The notes below the pieces were generated by a model that searched no databases, was not told the DNA's origin, and saw only the letters and a program-made list of their open reading frames with translations. The translations under genes were made by a program, and so were the position numbers. From NCBI GenBank assembly GCA_038363925.1, contig JAQQWL010000005.1, positions 2,728,001 to 2,792,000 of the forward strand: 64,000 bases of DNA. The letters run 5' to 3'. Position 1 is the stretch's first letter. Each line of letters opens with the position of its first letter. The DNA is from Apiospora phragmitis (Eukaryota > Ascomycota > Sordariomycetes > Amphisphaeriales > Apiosporaceae). Positions 1 to 12,328 of this stretch are shown in pieces.

Positions 1-1215
1 CGATCTCTTATATATTTAATTTAAAACTAAATTTTAATTAAATTATATAAAGTCTTTAATTTTTAAAGTATAAATAAATTAAAAAAGGTCGCTAAAGGCG
101 TTAATGTATATAATTTTATATTTAATTATAAAATAATATATTCTAGATCGTACGATATAAATCTTACCTTTTAAAAACCTCTTTAAATATTTAAAACGGT
201 GAAAATCGCTTAAAACGCTTCTAAGAACGCTAGTAAAAAGTCCTCCTTTAAGATATAAATAAGATACGCCCGTATAAAACGCTCGATTTCTTCCTCGTAT
301 AATCTTTTTAACGTATAAAAATAGCCGATATTAAAAAGTTAAAGCTTATATAATAAAGAAGAAAATATATAAAGTATAATAATCGAATTCTTTTTATAAT
401 AAAGCTCGAAAGTTATTAAATAATAACTCTTATAATCGTTAAAAATTAATCAGTAATAAATATTTTTTATATAAAACTTTATATACTTATTAAAATATCG
501 AATCTAATCCTCGCTTTTTTCGTTTATAATTTAGCCGTTTTTAATAATTATAATTATTTAATCCTTTAATAATAAGCTGTTTTTATATATAAAAAAGAGG
601 TACGTTTTCTCGGTAAATATAATATATAAAAAAATAACGTAACCGTATAATTCGACGCTTTAAATAATTATAACCTATTCTCGGTTCTTTTATTAAATTG
701 CCTTAAACTTCTCGTATTAATCGAAAATAGTTATAATTATTTTAAACGAGATTTAGCTTATAAAAAAGCCGGTTTCGTTAAAGTTATAAATATCCTCTTT
801 TAAATCTTATACTTATAAACTATATTTCGTATAAAAGTAAACTACGCGTCGAGATCTTTATAAAGAATTCTTTAATAATTAATTCTTCGATTAAAACGCG
901 TCTAAAGGTTTAATTACTATTATATAAAGTTAAAGGCTTAATTAATACCGACGCGTCCCGCGTTACGTTAATAAAGTAATCGATTTATTATATCTTTAAT
1001 ACTACTTATTTAAGGCGGAAATAATTACGAATTTAAATCGATTATATATTATATAATTAATTACTCTTTAAAATTCGTAAGCTTTTATATTAACGACTAT
1101 ATAGCTCGTTATAAAATACTATCGTAATACTAGTAACGTAAGGTTATATAAGAGATATTATATATTTATATTATAAATTATACGCTTAATTTAAAATCTT
1201 TTTAAAGCGTTAATT
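1..1215 (-). pseudogene. RIP-degraded Fot1/pogo-type DNA transposon (transposase relic)
   Basis: The stretch is extremely AT-rich and almost lacks CA and TG dinucleotides while keeping CG, which is the mark of repeat-induced point mutation. Read on the minus strand in one frame around 830-640 it gives EDIYNFNETGFFIS, then a stop, then KNRE, a stop and VIII. These match the Fot1/pogo DDE transposase blocks EDIYNFDETGF and GNREWVTVI, with Trp and Gln codons turned into stops. Further on (about 560-150) the order LLLKD-stop, NG-stop-IINE, YFNKY and a RAY-type block also follows a Fot1 transposase. The element runs off the left edge of the window; its 5' side ends at a sharp composition change near 1215. 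No terminal inverted repeat or TA duplication could be confirmed. It cannot encode an active transposase. Confidence 0.85.
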
Positions 1216-2195
1216 ATATATGTTACGATCGGCGGGTTGGTCCCCCGCGGGGTAGCACTTAAGGCGTAGAATTGGACAGAAATGACCCGAAGAGTCATTT
1301 CCGAAGCTTTTGCTTTGTGGCGCAGTGGTTAGTCTACACACTGTAATAATATATTGCTCTCTTTTTATTAACTTATTATTATAAGTAGTAAAAATATAAA
1401 AAATAAAATATAAGTTATAAAGAATTATAAAAAAGTATTTAATTAGACCGTGGATTACGTTATATATGTTTATATATCCATGCCCGGCTGAGTTCAACTT
1501 TGAGAGACCTGGTTTTGTTCGCTGTGCATAGATTGCCAGCCGGTGCATCATTTGGGACGGCCGTGCAGGAACCTACCTGACCTTTACACAGACATGACAG
1601 TAGCTGGTGGCATAAACTTGTGCCTCGCCTTGCCTCGCTTTTGACATACTACATATACTATACTGTGCATGCGGGTATGATCGACCAACGACTATAGACG
1701 GGGGCAAATCTTCTGCTGATTCTAGCGATCCATAACATTAATGGTATTAACTTCCCAGTACTCGTATCTCGGAATGTCCAAAGTCTACCACAGGTGGCGT
1801 ACTGTATTCTGTAGAGGTGCATGCAATCGTCGTGAATTACTAGGAAATGGCATTTCATTCCGTGGAACAGTAAAGTCTCGCCAAGCTTCAGTTCCAGCAT
1901 TGCCACGATATGTTACTTGAATGCCTAGCCATGTCGCGGAGTCTCGGGTATACCAGTATATATATATTTGTAGTTCTGACTAATAACCAAGCTCTACGGC
2001 CAACCACTAAGAGTTGGTATGCGCAGTTAAACAAGTAATACGCAGTCTTCGCCGAGACCGATCTTGTTTTCCGTACTCCACGCGGAGATTTTAATAAGTA
2101 ACTAGCCCTCGCGTCATTTCTACGCATGTCTATCCTAAAAGTCTCGCACTCTCGCTCTGCTGGTTTGAGGCACCATCTTTGTCGGGATTCTCTTC
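1216..2195. other. Intergenic, transposon flank
   Basis: Normal base composition resumes at about 1216. A second AT-rich, RIP-like patch lies at 1343-1470. Just before it, at 1318-1335, the sequence tggcgcagtggttagt looks like a tRNA A-box, but no complete tRNA can be folded. The rest (1480-2195) contains the 3' side of SPT8 and no convincing gene. Confidence 0.5.
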
Positions 2196-4411
2196 TCATA
2201 CCGCCGCAGGGACGTTGATCTCGTATCCGATGAGCACCTCCGTACTTGTGCCCTCCCAGCCCCGCGTGCCCGCGGCCGAGAGCATGAAGCGGCTCGTCTG
2301 GTCGATATAGAGGCTGGAGATGACGCCGGCCCTCGGCGGTCCCGGCACGATGAGGAAGGGCGGGGGCGCGCGCCGCGTCGACGCGTCCTGGGACCGCAGG
2401 TCGTACAGCCGCAGGATGTCGTGCGAGGCGCAGATTAGGTGGCGGCCGTTGGCCATGGGCCGCAGGCAGCTGACGGGCCCGCTGCCGCCGGGAAACCGGA
2501 AGACGCGCTCGGGCTGCCACCCGACGCGGCCGCCGCGGGCTTTCGCGACGCTGAACTCCTCGACAGTGCCGTTGCGGCGACCGACGTAGATCCAGTTGCC
2601 GTCGTTGGACCAGCAGGCGCCCATGCACCAGGGCGGCACGCCGACGCGGTTGCCGATGCGCGCGATGGGGTTGGGGACGCGGCGGTCCCAGATGCGGAGG
2701 GTGCCGTCCATCGAGGCCGACAGGAAGGTCGAGTCCGACGTCTGCGAGGTGTTGTAGTGGGTCGGCGGCGGCTCGGCGAAGAGCATCGAGGGAGACTCGG
2801 GCGCAGGCTCGAAAAGGGCCGAAGGCGTCCCGGGCGCATCAGCGTCCGGTTGCGTCGGCTCTGGCTGGGTGGATGCATCCTCCGTAATGGGTTGCGATGG
2901 CAACGGTGGTTGCAAGGTACTATCAAAGCTTCCGTTCAGCGTAGTACCGTCATCCTGTTGTGTAGGCTCTGTAGTTGTTGTTCCGAGTTCGTGGCTACTG
3001 TCTTGAATAGCAGTGTTGTGGGAATCGTCATTGTTCATCCCATCAAAACTGGGGAATAACATATCGAACTCGGGCATAGCTGTATTCTCTTGAGCCGCCT
3101 CCATGTTTTCTTGTGCAGAATCCTGCATCATGGCTCTCGAGAACTCATTATCATCGTCGCCCCCCAAAGTTGTCCCCAAACAGGTCTGAGCCTGCTGCAG
3201 GACTGCCAAACAGGCTGTCGTGTGCTGGGCTCCCCTGTGCATCCATACCACCATTCATATCTCCAACAGCCCCATTGTTGTCTGTAGCGAAAGTATTGTT
3301 CATGTCCCCATTCACAGCACTTGTGGCCGCGTTGTCCACGCCGTCCAGAGAAAAGTCAAAATCGTCGCCTTTGGCAGGAGCATCGTTGTTGCTGAAAAAG
3401 GTGTCGCTGATGTCTTCTTCGCTGGCTTCCGGCGGTACGGGGCAACCTTCCCATGGGCCTCGTCTCAATGGCTGATACCTGTCCTCCGCTGCCATCAAAT
3501 GTGCGCTTGACGTTGCCCGTATTGAGATCCCAGTCAAATATGTTCTTGTCCCAGCTGCCGCTGAGGACGCTCTTCTCGTCCGCCGCCAGTGTCAGCACGC
3601 TGACGGCGTTGCTATGTTTCTGCAGGCATGTAATTCGTTTCCCTTCATCGTGGCGCACACTCTGCAGATTTATACCGCCACTCTCCAGACCCGAGAGCAG
3701 CCATAATGCCTCCGAGTGTACGGCTAGAGAATAGACTGGACTCAGAATGAGATCTTCTGTTCGCATAGATGGCGAGTGCGGCTCTGCATTCTCCCAATAA
3801 GACATCAGAATGCCAGCTTTCGTCACCGAGTCAACGAAAGGATGCCTCTGCGCCACGGTTAGTTGCTGTTTCCCATTTATGGTGCCAGGTCCGTCGTATT
3901 TTCTGATATATCCATCAGTACCGCCCGTCATCCAGTACCTCAGATCTGGCGTGACCGACAACGCATTGATACTGGTCGACATGGGTGCAGCCATCGTGGG
4001 GACTATATCGTAGGTTCTTGCATTCAACACCTCTGGCCGGACCATGGGCGCCCACTTGGGGGTGGTCAAAGACGAAGGTCCTGGCGTCGCAGATGTCCGC
4101 TTGATGGTGGGCTGCGACAGTGTCCCTTGGCCGTCGGGCTGGGGGCTGTGGCTGCCACGGTTGTCGGCGTTGCCGTTGACATGTTGATGATCCTGAGTAT
4201 TATTATTATTATCCTCCTCCTCATCGTCGTCGTGATCATCGTCGTCGTCATCGTCATCGTCGTCATTGTCGTTTTCGTTCTCGTCTTCGTCGTGATCCCG
4301 CTCGGCCTGCTGGTCTTGCTGGTTGCTCTGCTCAGCTTCTTCGGCATCGGCCATCAGCTCGTCCTCTGGCTCGGACGAGCTGGCATTAGAATCGCGATCA
4401 AAGTCGTCCAT
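2196..4411 (-). CDS. SPT8: SAGA complex subunit Spt8, WD40 protein (two frameshifts in this sequence)
   Basis: Spt8 is a WD-repeat subunit of the SAGA histone acetyltransferase coactivator and helps deliver TBP to promoters. The start chosen is the Met before DDFDRDSN, because fungal Spt8 begins this way; an in-frame Met lies nine codons upstream. A long acidic low-complexity N-terminus (runs of D and E, then Asn) precedes the conserved block WAPMVRPEVLNARTYDIVP and the WD repeats (TGGTDGYIRKYDGPG, SGSWDKNIFDWDL, SASMDGTLRIWDRR, YVGRRNGTVEEFS). It ends in the typical GWEGTSTEVLIGYEI. The reading frame changes twice: at the G run 3439-3442 and the C run 3160-3165 (plus-strand view). Removing one base from each restores a continuous frame of about 737 residues. 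The breaks lie in the poorly conserved linker between WD repeats, so assembly error is more likely than gene loss. Confidence 0.93.
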
Positions 4412-6088
4412 TGCGACTGGGTCCGCGACGTAGCACAAAGCAACCTCCTAGGAAGTATGTTGAACAAGTTGGAGTTGCTGGTTATGCCAAGGACAGGGCC
4501 GGCTTTGGTTGGATTGCGTTGGAAATTGGAAAGGGGGATCGGGACACGCCGGTCGCCTATATGAATATTCGCAAGCGGCGAGTATATGTTCACGTCGCTA
4601 CGAGTTGAGGCTGCAAGGACATGATTTCATTCTGTTGGTGCTTGGGCCGGCCCAGGGCAAGAGGTTGGTAACCAAGAACAGTAACAAAAGCTAGTATTTC
4701 ACTGTCGCAGAAGACTATTTGCAGCAATGGGTAGCCGATATTGCCAAGCTTGAGATTCAATGGGCGAGTAAATTGAGTTGTCGACTTGGTGAGAAGCTCT
4801 CTTTGACAGACGCGAGAGCGGTTCGCGACAATGGAGCAATTGCGATAAGGTTGGAGCTGAAGGTCTGGGCAGTGATGTTTCACTGCGCTGTTTCGCAAGC
4901 CCCATCTTTGGCCTGCACAGCGCATGTGGCTGAAGTTGGACGAGCTCCAGATGCGGCTCCAATAAGCAACTCGCCTTATCCAAACCCCTGGAGGTAATGG
5001 CACATATGTTTCTTCCCTCCCAGCATAGCGATATATTTGAGGACATTCAAACAATGATCAAGATAGAGCCTTTTCCAAGGGGCAATACGAATGCACAGGT
5101 CTCATCGGCTTTCTGTCAACGATGATACTGTAATGCCCTCCAAATGGGGCCAGGGGATCTGATTCGTCGGATGCGGGCGCTATCTGTCAATTTCGTACCT
5201 GACGGATGTAACCAAACAGCCTGGACACCTTATTGAAGATTGAAGAAGCCAATTTACTGGAATAGAGATCCGACTTGTCGTCACAACATTTGATAAATTG
5301 GCGGTGAGAATGGCACCATCAGATAGATTTGTCACTGCTACATCCGAGCTTAAGCTGAAAGTGCTGTTACTCCGTGCCATAGCGATATCGGCCACGAATA
5401 ATATGACAGCACCTCCATTCTTCAGGTGTCGGCTATAGTTACCTATGTATGTCAAGACATCTGATGAGTCGATACTGGAGACTATAGGTGCCCTAAAGTA
5501 CTGCGCGTAGATCAGGACAAGCAGTTGTTACATATGAGTTACGTGACAAAGCCGCCAGCCGTGAGGTGTACGTGCATGGTAATATCGATTAGGGAATGGC
5601 TAACTGGGTTAGGTTAGTTGACTTGAGGGTTTTGTTCCTGACCAGGAGATAACCACGATATTTGCTTGCAACTAGATGAGTCTTTTGACTCAGTCTCAGT
5701 CTCAGCAACTAATATACTCTGTAACGGGATTCCAGAGGTTTGAGCTGAAGGATATAAGTCATCTATCAGATCATACGTACTTACGCATCAAAGTTGAGGT
5801 CAACCAGACACGGTGGAAACCCTCCACGGACAGAAGGCCGTAAAGAGAACCACTATTGCATCATGTTACTGGAGACTCTCGTGCTGTCTGCCCCACTAAC
5901 CCCTCCATTTCTTTCTCCCCCTTCATAAATTCACGCGTCCGCCCCGCGGGGTAGGGATTTTTCCCTTTTGGTGGTTCACTCTTGCTCGCCTTGCGACTCT
6001 AGTCCGACGATATCGTGTACGCTACCTCCGTCGAAAACATATCGTTGTATCTCTTTTTGCCCGAACCTGCTCCTGTATACATCCCACC
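4412..6088. other. Divergent intergenic region between SPT8 and ADE12
   Basis: About 1.7 kb with no convincing coding sequence on either strand. It should hold both promoters. Short imperfect tcagtc repeats occur at 5690-5705. No clear TATA box was recognised. Confidence 0.5.
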
Positions 6089-9000
6089 ATGTCTGAAGCT
6101 GGGAAAATCACTATCATGTAAGCCTGTCCGCGAACCTATGCTACCTCGTGTCTTTGTGCGCCACGAGTTGGACCTGCACTCTCGCTCAGGGGGTCGCGTT
6201 GGCTGCGATCCAGGACTACCATATCATAATCTAGATGTAGCTGGAAATATAATACAATTGCTAATTCAATCATCTTGCAGTCTCGGCTCCCAATGGGGTA
6301 AGCGTGTCCTCCGTTTCACTTCCTCGAGCTATATCGTGATGCGCGCTTCAACAAACCTTCTATAATCCCACCGACATATCGCGATCTATTCTAAGGCAAT
6401 GGACCCATCACGTCCTGCTGCCTCGCGACAGATTGGACGCCTTCAGGAGCATCTTCGCATCTGGAAACATGGCGCAAGACGAATTGAAGTCCCGGACTCG
6501 TACTCAGCTTGCAACATCAGGGTCGCGTAACGCATATAACCGACCACCTTGATATACCTGCGACCAATTTCTTTTTTCGATGTTGGAATTGCTGACGTAT
6601 GCAACTTGCAGGCGACGAGGGAAAGGGCAAGCTCACCGACATCCTCTGCCCTAAAGCCGAGATATGTGCTCGTGCCGCTGTAAGTTGCTCTGCATGACCC
6701 TTTATATATCAATACATCGGCACTGTTGCTAATGTGATCAAACAAAGGGCGGCCACAACGCGTAAGCCATATGAACCCCTTTCCCATGACCTCGAAGCGA
6801 AAACATTGGGTCAATTGGCCGTGCAAGGTTGCGACGCATCGGGCAGTTGGCTTGAGTGTAGACTGAGAACACATCCAAAAGTATACTCGAATAATTCTGA
6901 CTAGGCTTTTGGGATTGCAGTGGACACTCCATCGTGTGAGTTCTCGAAACCAATACTTGCTTCCCGACAGACTGAAACTAACTCCCTGTCTCCGTAGCGC
7001 GAACGGTGTCTCGTACAGGTAAACCAAACCTCTGGGAGGCAGTCGCACCCCTTTTGCGTGCGCCATTAGGGGTGCGTACCGGCCTGAGTCAACCACACCC
7101 CTTATCTTGCGATATGCTGACGCCTGATACCAGTTTCCATCTTCTCCGTGTGTACTCTCCACAGGCGTCTACGGCCGTTTCGCGTTTGGGTCTTCTAACA
7201 TATTGACGTAGCATCGGGACTGATCAACCCCAACTGCCTAAACTTCATCGGTAAGCAAGGCCACACTCCGCCCGACAATATCAGTACTAACTTCAACAGG
7301 CACAAGTGTCGTCTTCCACGTGTAAGCATATCGGATGCATTCCAATTAGTAATTTGGTACTCAAGCTGAGCCTAATGCGAACTACGCAGACCCTCTTTCT
7401 TCAAGGAGCTGAAGGAGCTGGAAGCCAAAGGCCTCACCGGTGTCCGTGATCGCATCAAAGTCAGCGATCGCGCCCAGGTCAACCTTGACCTCCACGCCGC
7501 TGTTGATGGACTCGAAGAAGTCGAGGTACACAAGTTTGAGACCCAGTATGCATGTTTCTGAAACTGACCGATTTTGCAGCTCGGAACTCGTGCCATCGGT
7601 ACCACTGGTCGTGGCATGTAAGTATTTTACTTTAGTGACATCTCCTGAGATCCTTTTACTGACGTACCCTCTCATAGTGGTCCCTCGTATGCGACCAAGG
7701 CCTCGCGCAGCGGTATTCGTGTACATGACATCCTCGATGAAGAGAAGTTCAACCGCATGATCCGCCAGCTTGCCAGCGGCTACAAGAAGCGCTATGGCGT
7801 ATGTTCCAAACCTCCATGTCCCCCCTGCATCCTTTGCAATACACCCACCGGTGGGCGTGTATTTGGGCAGTCTTGTCGCTAACCAATCGCTTATGTTATA
7901 CAGGATCTCCTCAAATACGATGTCGAGGAGGAAATCTCAAGATTCAACGAGTACCGCAAAGACTTGTACGCTTCCATACCTGGACTGTGTAATCAAGTCA
8001 CCAATTTCTAATGGTTGTAATAGGAAAAAATACATGGTTGATGGCATAAAGTTCATGAACGACGTTGTGAAGGCCAACAAGAACATCCTTATTGAGGGTA
8101 AGCACATCTAGACCTTTGCTCACGCCGAAGAATCCCCCGTGGATACTTGCTGCAACCTCCCGTTCACAAAACTCGTGACTAACTTCTTCCAGGTGCCAAT
8201 GCCCGTAAATACCGCCTGAGTCTCCGGTGGATAATTCCCACTAATCGCGACTTCCAGTGATGCTCGATCTTGACTACGGGTCCTATCCCTATGTAAGTCA
8301 TTGCATAAACCATGGTCATTTCGATCTGTGATTGACTGTTTTGCAGGTTACCAGCAGCAATGCTGGGCTCGGAGGTGTCATTACCGGTTTAGCACTGAAC
8401 GTTAGTTTACCAAACGCCTTGATTTGGTGCATCATAACTGAACATCTTCTAGCCCTTCAAGATCACCGAGGTCGTTGGTGTCGTGAAAGCGTACACGGTA
8501 TGTCCCGCCACACGGGTCCCCCCTTCCACCCAGTATCAGCTTTATTGACCCATTACATAGACACGTGTTGGAGGTGGCCCCTTCCCGACCGAGGACACTG
8601 GTGAGTATTCCAGTACCTTCCATCACCTCAGTCACCGACTTCAATCAACTATCTTGTCGGAACTGCCCTCTGCTGCTGGGCAACTCCGATCGCTCTTCCA
8701 TCAGCAGGAATTAGTCGCTGACTCATCTGCGCTACACAGGCGAGGCCGGCACAAAACTGCAAGAGATTGGCCGTGAATGGTAAGTCCCGAAACGTTCCCT
8801 CGGCGATATCTTTGTATTATTCTAAGTGCTAATTTGGATGGAACAGGGGTGTCAGCACTGGTAAGCAGAGTCTTCGACCGGCACGCATCAGCATAGTGGG
8901 TTCTAACTCGAAGCAGGCCGAAAGCGCCGTTGTGGTTGGTTGGACTTGGTCGTTGGTACGTGGCCCCTTTCCCCAACAACATTGTGAGAGACTAATATTG

Positions 9001-9605
9001 GCCGGCAGTGAAATACTCAACATCGGTGTAAGTCTTTGAGTAGCCTCACTCGAAGTCCCAGTTATTACTGTCAGCTGAATCTCAATCGTCACAGCAACCA
9101 CTACACGTCTCTGAACCTCACCAAGGTATGTTTCAACAGGACCAGGAAAACCCCTGACATCCAAACTTACATGATACAGCTCGATTGCCTCGATACCTTC
9201 GAAGAGATCAGGGTTGCCGTCGGCTACCGTGACCCCAAGACAGGCGAGGTGAGTACTCTTTGGCATCCATGGACGACGAAAGCCGGCCGTACTGACGAAC
9301 GTTCCCAGGAGTTGGATTCATTCCCCGCCAGCCTTGAGTTCCTTGAGCAGGTCGAGGTTATCTACAAGACCTTCAAGGGATGGCAGAAGCCCACCACCAA
9401 CGTCAAGACCTTCGAGGACTTGCCCCAGAAGGCCCGTGAATACATTGAGGTAAGCAATACGCATCATCCAGGATGCATACGGCCGTGAAGGGCGGCGTCG
9501 GCTAACATAACTTGCTATCAGTTCATTGAGGGTTTCGTCGGCGTCAAGGTCAAGTGGATCGGCACTGGTCCCGACCGCGAGGCCATGATCGTCCGGGGAT
9601 CATAA
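6089..9605 (+). CDS. ADE12: Adenylosuccinate synthetase, 27 exons
   Basis: The enzyme joins IMP and aspartate using GTP, the first step from IMP to AMP. The exons, all bounded by GT..AG, are 6089-6117, 6281-6297, 6612-6679, 6748-6761, 6921-6935, 6998-7018, 7134-7147, 7212-7250, 7300-7321, 7390-7525, 7580-7617, 7678-7798, 7904-7965, 8024-8097, 8193-8204, 8258-8292, 8347-8400, 8453-8497, 8561-8600, 8740-8779, 8847-8860, 8917-8955, 9009-9027, 9095-9125, 9180-9248, 9309-9449 and 9522-9605. They sum to 1293 nt, or 430 residues, the normal length. Family motifs are intact: [12 protein letters not shown] with catalytic Asp17, GGHNAGHS with catalytic His45, [15 protein letters not shown], the IMP/aspartate-site block [12 protein letters not shown], and GTGPDR near the end. 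The gene has 26 introns and eight exons of 21 nt or less, the shortest 12 nt, which is far more than expected for this fungal group. One residue (Ser in YSFH, often Asp) is unusual. Confidence 0.95.
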
Positions 9606-10034
9606 GCGTTTTAGCCCTTCAAGGCTGCAATCTGGACTCAACCCCCATAGCTCTTTCGCAGCAACATCACTACACCACCCTCGCTGGTGTGGTGGCGTGG
9701 TGAAAAGGGGTGATGACTATGCCAGCACACACAGACGCCATGGTTCAACCGCATCGAGTGATATCGAGCTTAACCTGGTGGCCTACTTTCGTCGTCATCG
9801 TATAGATTAAACCCGTACCAAAAAGTCGCTAGAACGTTGCTTCGCACAATACATGAATATACACATCATGAACTTCTCATGGTCCATTAAGCTTCTCGTT
9901 GCTGTTATCATGTGGTGACACCATTGTAAGTAATTATCAGTTCTCCTGCCTCATTTAACCCAATATATACCCAGCCAAATCCGTTACGTGTCTCAAAGAA
10001 GTCGAGCTTCCGGGAACTGGTGATACAGACTGCT
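9606..10034. other. ADE12 3' flank
   Basis: Presumed 3' UTR and spacer; no gene seen. Short aatacatgaatatacac-type AT patches occur near 9850. Confidence 0.4.
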
Positions 10035-10165
10035 TGCAGCGAAAGCATGGCTCTGGATCGAAGCTCAGATCGGACCCATTCAATGGGTTTGTGTGGCTCA
10101 GGGACAGGAAGTCGCTCTTGGATTCCGCGTTCGTCATTACAGTCCTGAAAGCCTCTGGGGTCATT
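10035..10165 (-). pseudogene. Tail fragment of the F-box-like gene family
   Basis: On the minus strand this stretch reads RLPVPEPHKPIEWVRSELRS and then FRCKQS in a neighbouring frame. It matches the C-terminus of the adjacent gene (LLTVPEPYALIDWTRSRSG then IRCKQSA, at 10352-10440). It is therefore a partial duplicate of the 3' end of that gene, lying directly beyond it in the same orientation. The rest of the gene is absent. Confidence 0.6.
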
Positions 10166-10348
10166 TACGACCCCGAAGCGGATTCCTACCTTTCCCGGAG
10201 ATATACAGGTTTTCACGCGATGATATAAAATTTTCCTTGTTCATTGTGTTCCTCATTGCTATTATGAGCTACTGTATCTCGTTGCTGGTATTACAATCGC
10301 ATGAGAACCGTTGAAGAAGGCGATCCAGATGTCCAAATCCTTCACTCG

Positions 10349-11757
10349 TCATGCGGACTGTTTGCAGCGAATGTGTTGCTGATATGAACCAGACCTAGAT
10401 CGGGTCCAGTCGATCAACGCGTATGGTTCAGGAACAGTAAGAAGCGCCGTGCCACGGGATTTAGTGACGTTGCGGTTTGTGAATCTACTACCATTATCCA
10501 CGACCACAAAATGGAACTCTGCTCCTTCCCGAAGATGTACGCGAGCTGTCGTCAACCATGCATCTTGGATCTCGTCATTAAGATCCAATCCCGGCGAGCT
10601 TTCGTTTCGAAACTCGGCACTGGACGAATCGCCCTTGACCTTGTATTCCAATTTTGATGTGGCAAGAGTGGGCCACAAGATTGACATACATTTGAGCTCA
10701 GGCATACGTTCTGCGGCACGTGCAAAGGCGAGACAGTATGGGTTGACTTGCTCGGGTATCGGAATGATCCTGTAGGTTACCGGGTCGGAGCGGTCGAGGT
10801 GCGGATCCGACGAATCGAAGTCGAAGAGCCAGCGTCCCTGTGGCGTTTGAGCTCCAGGAGCCACGTAAAGATGGCGCAAGCGTAGCCAATGTTCCTCCTC
10901 GTGGTCTTGATTCGGGTGCGTGTCATGGAAGAACTCGATTCCAATCACCGTGATCAATGATAGATGCTCGAGCTGCTTCGAGAATTTTCTTAGGGCCAGG
11001 CTGAATGAATCCAGAATTCCTTGTGGGCAGAGGGGAGAGTAACCTCCAATTTCTTCGCCAACTCTGAACATATCCCCATACTCGAGACTAAGTTTCCGGA
11101 CAGAATTAGGTAGCATAGAGAGTCCGATAGCGATCTGATAGCCATCCTCGAGGATCCAATCGATATTCTTCAAGTTTGGAAATCGGCTGGCGATCTTGCA
11201 ACAAGTTTTGGGGGTGAAGCTCAAATTGTTCCAAGGCACATACTTGCAGTTGAATCTCGTGATAGAGAAGACCTCTGGAAGCAAAGGACTTACATCCTCC
11301 GGGATTGAGACGAACGTGTATGGACTTTCTTCGGAAAACGGATCCGGGAACTCGTCGTCCACGCGCCACTGAGAAGCAAGGCCAAGGTCCAGCTTGACAC
11401 CCTGAGGCAGGGATTACCAGTTGTTGATGTGCTTCAGTAGGTCAACGATAGCTTTGGAGAAGACCTGGTTGTTTTGCCCTCTTGCCACAAGGCGGTCCGG
11501 ACCATTGAGTTGTTTGAAGGGCACCCGGGCGGTGAATTGGATGCAGCGGATGTAGGACTGTCTCTTGGGGTTGACGATTCCCTGTGTGTCAACTTCCTGA
11601 AAGCGTTTCTGGTTCAGGCGGCAAAGGAAATGCGTTCGACATATTCTTGCCACTCTCGAGACACGGCGGCATATGCACGAGCCATCTTTGCCGACGAAGA
11701 AGCGGCAATGGCTAGGTGCACAATCGGCTCCTTGATCTCAGGAGGAAGTCGATCCAT
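10349..11757 (-). pseudogene. F-box-like/LRR-type fungal gene, decayed copy 1
   Basis: The start at 11757 gives MDRLPPEIKEPIVHLAIAA, an F-box-like opening. The frame meets TGA at 11614-11616; a one-base adjustment there continues into a frame reading FQEVDT and IVNPKRQSYIRCIQF. That frame meets TAA at 11414-11416 and then runs open to 10349. The body contains KTCCKIASRFPNLKNIDW and LALRKFSKQLEHLSL, which match copy 2 at 12329-13740 closely. With one frameshift and one nonsense codon the copy is probably dead, unless the 337-codon distal frame is used alone. The substrate or partner is unknown; F-box proteins of this kind usually recruit targets to SCF ubiquitin ligases, but that role is only inferred here. 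Confidence 0.65.
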
Positions 11758-12328
11758 GGTTCAATGATATCACAGCCAGACAACTCATCATATGCAGATT
11801 AGTGGTTTGTAGGTGGCAGTCGGGTGAATGGTGGGCGTTTGAGCAGTGGTGGATGTGGTGGATGTTTCGCGGGGATCTCCTTCGAGGAAAAAATACTAAC
11901 TTGAGGAAGGAGAAGCTGTTAGGGCGTTGCAAAACCGTACAGGTTTTGTGATGGAAGGCTTTGTATGTAGTAATATCCTAATTGGATCGATGTTTAGACT
12001 GGTCGTGTTGACCCTTCCGTCACAACATATGCTAATAAGTGTACTTGTCTGGTGCTGGTCGACAGCTTGTATAAACATATGCGGATGCTCTTTCCGCTCT
12101 TTAATAAAACCGTCGTTGCCCAGAGAAGTCACCAATATCTTTACTTAATTCATCAGCACCATCAATCGGACCAGGCGTGTCTTGTTTCCCAATCACTTGC
12201 TTTTCCAAAACTCTTACCAAAACAATCTCGAGCCTCCATTCTTTGGATTTAATATATCATCACACAAGCCCATATCATATCTACTGGCACAAACCTCGGT
12301 AGCCACCGCATCCTCATCATCTCCGATC

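Noticed and set aside
1318..1345. Possible tRNA gene start (A-box)
   Set aside because: No anticodon arm, T-arm or B-box follows; the next 120 bases are RIP-like AT-rich DNA.
2320..3059. Long plus-strand frames opposite SPT8
   Set aside because: They are shadows of the GC-rich WD40 coding region on the minus strand and show no domain.
4590..5054. 154-codon minus-strand frame upstream of SPT8
   Set aside because: No recognisable motif, overlapping alternative frames of similar length, and a promoter position; treated as chance.
6443..7162. 239-codon minus-strand frame across the first introns of ADE12
   Set aside because: It is antisense to eight verified exons and introns of ADE12 and has no protein signature.
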